DNA of 9,745 bases from an uncultured Muribaculaceae bacterium (GTDB taxonomy: Bacteria > Bacteroidota > Bacteroidia > Bacteroidales > Muribaculaceae). Positions 7,420 to 9,745 of the stretch are shown piece by piece. Where the stretch lies: the NCBI GenBank assembly GCA_910586455.1, contig CAJUHX010000069.1, forward strand, positions 1 to 9,745, read 5' to 3'. Below the pieces are notes generated by a model. It worked only from the letters and a program-made list of their open reading frames with translations. It was not told the DNA's origin and did not search any database. The number at the start of each line of letters is the position of its first letter. Position 1 is the first letter of the stretch. A program made the translations under genes and the position numbers.

Positions 7420-9139
7420 TTTCAGAAACTATATGGTTGTTGTGTTTTATATAATCGTTGATGTTGAGTACGTACTTGTTGGCTTCAGCTGTTTCGCAGA
7501 ATCCGAGAGAGCTGTAGTGCTGGGCCACGATTTTGTTTTTGGCCGACGGAATGTATTCGCCGATTATGCGGTTGAAGCCGTTCTGCGAGGCATAGTCGCA
7601 AATGGCGTTCAGTACAAAATGCTCCATGCCTCGGTTGAGCACACGGCACGACATCAGCCAGGTGTCGACGAACAGTGAGGAATCGTCGGCTTCTTTTTTC
7701 AGAATCACTACCGAAATCAGTCCATTGTCACCGTATTTGTCGCTGAGGTAGAATGCAAAAGTCGCATAGCGGCTGTCGGCGCATATACGCCGGATATCTT
7801 CTTCGTCGTACCTTGCCGTGCGCAGATTGAACTGGTTGCTGCGCTGGGTCAGTTGTGCCACACGAGGAGTATTGAAGCTGTTGAACGGCTCAACCTTTGC
7901 TTTCATTTCAAGCGATTCCAGGAAATCGTCGACATTGGTAAACTTCAGGCGCTCCATAGCCCTGCTGGCCTGAATCTGATACTGCTTAGTGCGCGCGGCG
8001 TCCTCGCTCGAATATGCCGCCGCCTCGAACAGATTGCAGCCATATAGAAACTCAAGGTAGTCAGCGGGGTCTTCGGGCATGTCCGGCACGGTAATCCCCT
8101 CGATGTTGCTGCGCACTATATCGCGCTCGAATGGATTGTCATCGACGAACACCATCGAGTCGAAGCCTATGTTGAGAGTCTGCTGTATATATCTGATATT
8201 ATCAGCTTTGTTTTCCCAGTTAGCCACAATCATGGCAAAATCGTCGAGAGTCAGCACCATCTCAGGATTGCGGGTGAAAGCCTCGCGTACCACCTGCTCG
8301 TCGTTTTTGCTGCATACGGCCAGAATGATACCTCGGTTTTTAAGCTGCTTTATCCACGCCTGAAACTCCGAGAAAGCCTTGCCTATGCCAATGCCGTGGC
8401 CAATCTGTATGCCTTCCCAGCCGTCGTCGCCCACGACTCCGCCCCAGAGGGTATTGTCGAGGTCAAGAATCAGACACTTCTTGAATTTGCCTTTAATGGC
8501 CGAGATTATATCGCACACCTTCGCCGCCACGTAAGGCAGCGCATTGATGCTCAATACCATTTCGGTACCTGTGTATATGGCGGCGTCGAACATGAAATTA
8601 CGCCCGAAGCGGTTCTGTATGTCCGAAATGCCGCACAGGTAGAAGCCTGCGTGGGTCGAAGCATACTCACATAGCAGCATGTTGAGTTTACGCAGCTGGT
8701 ATATAAACGAACTTTCGACTTTCAGGCCGTAGCTGCCGAATACATTGTCGTTGATTTCAGGATAGTCGAAATATATGAGCTTGCCGCAAGCAGCCGAGGC
8801 AAGGGCGTCGATTTGTGCCATACGTTCCTGTGCCAGTCCGGAGTGCGAGTGTGGGGCATCGGAATTGTATTTCTCCAGCAGTTTGTGGGTTGACTGGAAA
8901 ATTATGGTGAAATCCGGCTCGAAGGCATGGTATTCTGAGTCGGGGTTTAAAACCTGCAGTTCAATCTGGCTGTAGTCAGCCTCGAATATGCTGATGTCGA
9001 AATTGTGTACTCTGGCCATACCCTTTATTGCCGTACACAGCAACTGGGTGGCACTGTCGCCCAGTATTGCTACTTTCAGATGTGGCATTTCGCCCGAAGT
9101 TTGTCGGGATAATTTTTTTAATTCCTGAAATGTCTTCAT
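7406..9139 (-). CDS. FkbH-like HAD-IIIC/GNAT protein (putative glyceryl-ACP-forming enzyme)
   Basis: This 577-residue three-part protein has an N-terminal region (about 20-200) beginning LKVAILGDSATQLL, which resembles the SGNH-like domain of longer FkbH proteins. The HAD phosphatase-like domain follows, with LDLDNTLWGG (225-234; Asp226 and Asp228 of motif I), AVCSKND (274-280; Ser277 of motif II), Lys311 as the likely motif III lysine, and FVDDNPFERD (331-340; motif IV). A C-terminal GNAT-like domain spans about 400-560, with the FkbH-typical TQRSNQFNLRT (431-441) and LMSCRVLNRGME (495-506). Characterised relatives in polyketide pathways take the glyceryl unit of 1,3-bisphosphoglycerate, remove phosphate and load the acyl on a carrier protein. 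All HAD catalytic residues are present, so activity is expected. The carrier protein gene overlaps its 3' end by 14 bases, and the upstream SGNH-like gene overlaps its start by 4 bases. The exact acyl group is inference; no polyketide synthase gene is in view. Confidence 0.88.
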   Translation of the reverse strand: MKTFQELKKLSRQTSGEMPHLKVAILGDSATQLLCTAIKGMARVHNFDISIFEADYSQIELQVLNPDSEYHAFEPDFTIIFQSTHKLLEKYNSDAPHSHSGLAQERMAQIDALASAACGKLIYFDYPEINDNVFGSYGLKVESSFIYQLRKLNMLLCEYASTHAGFYLCGISDIQNRFGRNFMFDAAIYTGTEMVLSINALPYVAAKVCDIISAIKGKFKKCLILDLDNTLWGGVVGDDGWEGIQIGHGIGIGKAFSEFQAWIKQLKNRGIILAVCSKNDEQVVREAFTRNPEMVLTLDDFAMIVANWENKADNIRYIQQTLNIGFDSMVFVDDNPFERDIVRSNIEGITVPDMPEDPADYLEFLYGCNLFEAAAYSSEDAARTKQYQIQASRAMERLKFTNVDDFLESLEMKAKVEPFNSFNTPRVAQLTQRSNQFNLRTARYDEEDIRRICADSRYATFAFYLSDKYGDNGLISVVILKKEADDSSLFVDTWLMSCRVLNRGMEHFVLNAICDYASQNGFNRIIGEYIPSAKNKIVAQHYSSLGFCETAEANKYVLNINDYIKHNNHIVSENDSD

Positions 9140-9745
9140 TGTAGTAGTCCTTTCTGTTTGAGATTATCGAGCATTAGCTTTGTAAACTTTTTGCGTCCGT
9201 CGGCATTAAGGCACAGGGCGTCGAAATAGTTTTGAACGTGCGACATTTCGTTATGCCGTGAGAAGTCAATGCAGTCAACTCCGCTTTGTGCTACAGGATT
9301 GTAAAGCGCCTGTCTGAGGAAACTGTCTGGCAGCAATGCTGCCAGAGGCTCTGCCAGAGGGGGTATCACAATCACCGGCCTGAGGCCGCGTTCGGCACAG
9401 AATTGCTTGATATTCGCAATGATATTTACATTAAAAACGATATCATCGCATAATTTATTGTCAAGAGGGCTGTTTAAATTTTCGATGCCGAATTCGGCCT
9501 GCCAGCGCTGCACGTAATTGCGGGCCGACTGACCGATGCTGTCAGCAGTCTGAGTGTTGCCTCCTGCCGCCAGCTGGCGCTGCAGTCGGCGGCTCATGAG
9601 TCCTTTGAGCTGCGGTGCGATGGAGAGGGCGTACAGCAGGGGGTGACGCTTGATTTTCTGATACTTCGTTTCGCTGTAATTGTTCACCAAGGCATGGTGA
9701 AGTACCAGATAGTAGCGGTCGTCGGCGCACACGGGGCCGTCGGCC
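9136..9745 (-). CDS. SGNH/DltD-like protein, C-terminal part (gene runs off the window)
   Basis: The frame is open through the right edge, giving 202 C-terminal residues; a GTG at 9730-9732 could be read as a start but is probably internal. The C-terminal half shows a strand followed by prolines (PVIVIPPLAEPLA, partial residues 123-135), a second strand (VDCIDFSRH, 156-164) and NYFDALCLNADGRKKFTKLM (172-191). This pattern resembles the end of SGNH/DltD-like proteins, where a D-x-x-H-L-N-x-x-G motif supplies the catalytic Asp and His. Here the His position is Cys178 (DALC), so catalysis may be altered or lost. The Ser-containing block would lie outside the window. DltD-like proteins help move acyl groups from a carrier protein or membrane acyltransferase onto an extracellular polymer, which suits the adjacent FkbH and acyl carrier protein genes. 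The stop overlaps the FkbH start by 4 bases. The family assignment is moderate, because the distinguishing N-terminal part is missing. Confidence 0.55.
   Translation of the reverse strand, partial: ADGPVCADDRYYLVLHHALVNNYSETKYQKIKRHPLLYALSIAPQLKGLMSRRLQRQLAAGGNTQTADSIGQSARNYVQRWQAEFGIENLNSPLDNKLCDDIVFNVNIIANIKQFCAERGLRPVIVIPPLAEPLAALLPDSFLRQALYNPVAQSGVDCIDFSRHNEMSHVQNYFDALCLNADGRKKFTKLMLDNLKQKGLLQ

Noticed and set aside
9326..9346. Inverted repeat with a 9-base stem and 3-base loop, followed by a short direct repeat (ctgccagagg twice, at 9339 and 9351)
   Set aside because: It lies within the SGNH-like coding sequence and arises from a repeated Leu-Ala/Pro-Leu-Ala peptide stretch; there is no T-run, so it is not a convincing terminator or regulatory site.

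Overview
This window looks like the middle of a capsular or exopolysaccharide (Wzx/Wzy-type) locus from a gut-type Bacteroidota bacterium, most likely order Bacteroidales. The taxonomic inference rests on three points: no Shine-Dalgarno-like leaders in front of the genes, roughly half-GC coding sequence, and family types typical of Bacteroidales capsule loci (a BY-kinase ending in a Tyr-Gly tail, a polysaccharide pyruvyl transferase together with an FrhB-like iron-sulfur protein, and a MOP-family flippase). The species cannot be named from the sequence alone.

Layout. On the + strand, 1-348 is the 3' end of a Wzc/Wzz-type tyrosine kinase (chain-length control), followed after 15 bases by a multi-pass membrane protein that is probably the Wzy polymerase (364-1710). 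On the - strand one tightly packed unit reads from the right edge down to 1695: an SGNH/DltD-like protein (partial), an FkbH-type HAD/GNAT protein, a free-standing acyl carrier protein, a left-handed beta-helix acyltransferase, an FrhB-like iron-sulfur flavoprotein, a Wzx flippase, a polysaccharide pyruvyl transferase and a GT2 glycosyltransferase. Spacing in the - strand unit runs from 4- to 14-base overlaps to gaps of at most 16 bases, so it is almost certainly one operon whose promoter lies beyond position 9745. The two units converge and their coding sequences overlap by 16 bases at 1695-1710, with no recognisable terminator. No stretch over 300 bases lacks a gene. I see no RNA genes, CRISPR, insertion sequences or attachment sites.

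How the genes may work together. GT2 (with other transferases outside the window) builds the repeat unit on a lipid carrier. The pyruvyl transferase, and possibly the FrhB-like protein, modify it. Wzx flips it, Wzy polymerises it and the Wzc kinase controls length. The most interesting part is the block at 6489-9745. FkbH relatives load a glyceryl group from 1,3-bisphosphoglycerate onto an acyl carrier protein, normally for polyketides. Here FkbH and its carrier protein sit in a polysaccharide operon with an acyltransferase and a DltD-like protein and with no ketosynthase in view. This suggests a carrier-protein-dependent route for placing a glyceryl or other short hydroxyacyl group on the glycan, loosely analogous to Dlt D-alanylation. 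That is inference, not shown by the sequence.
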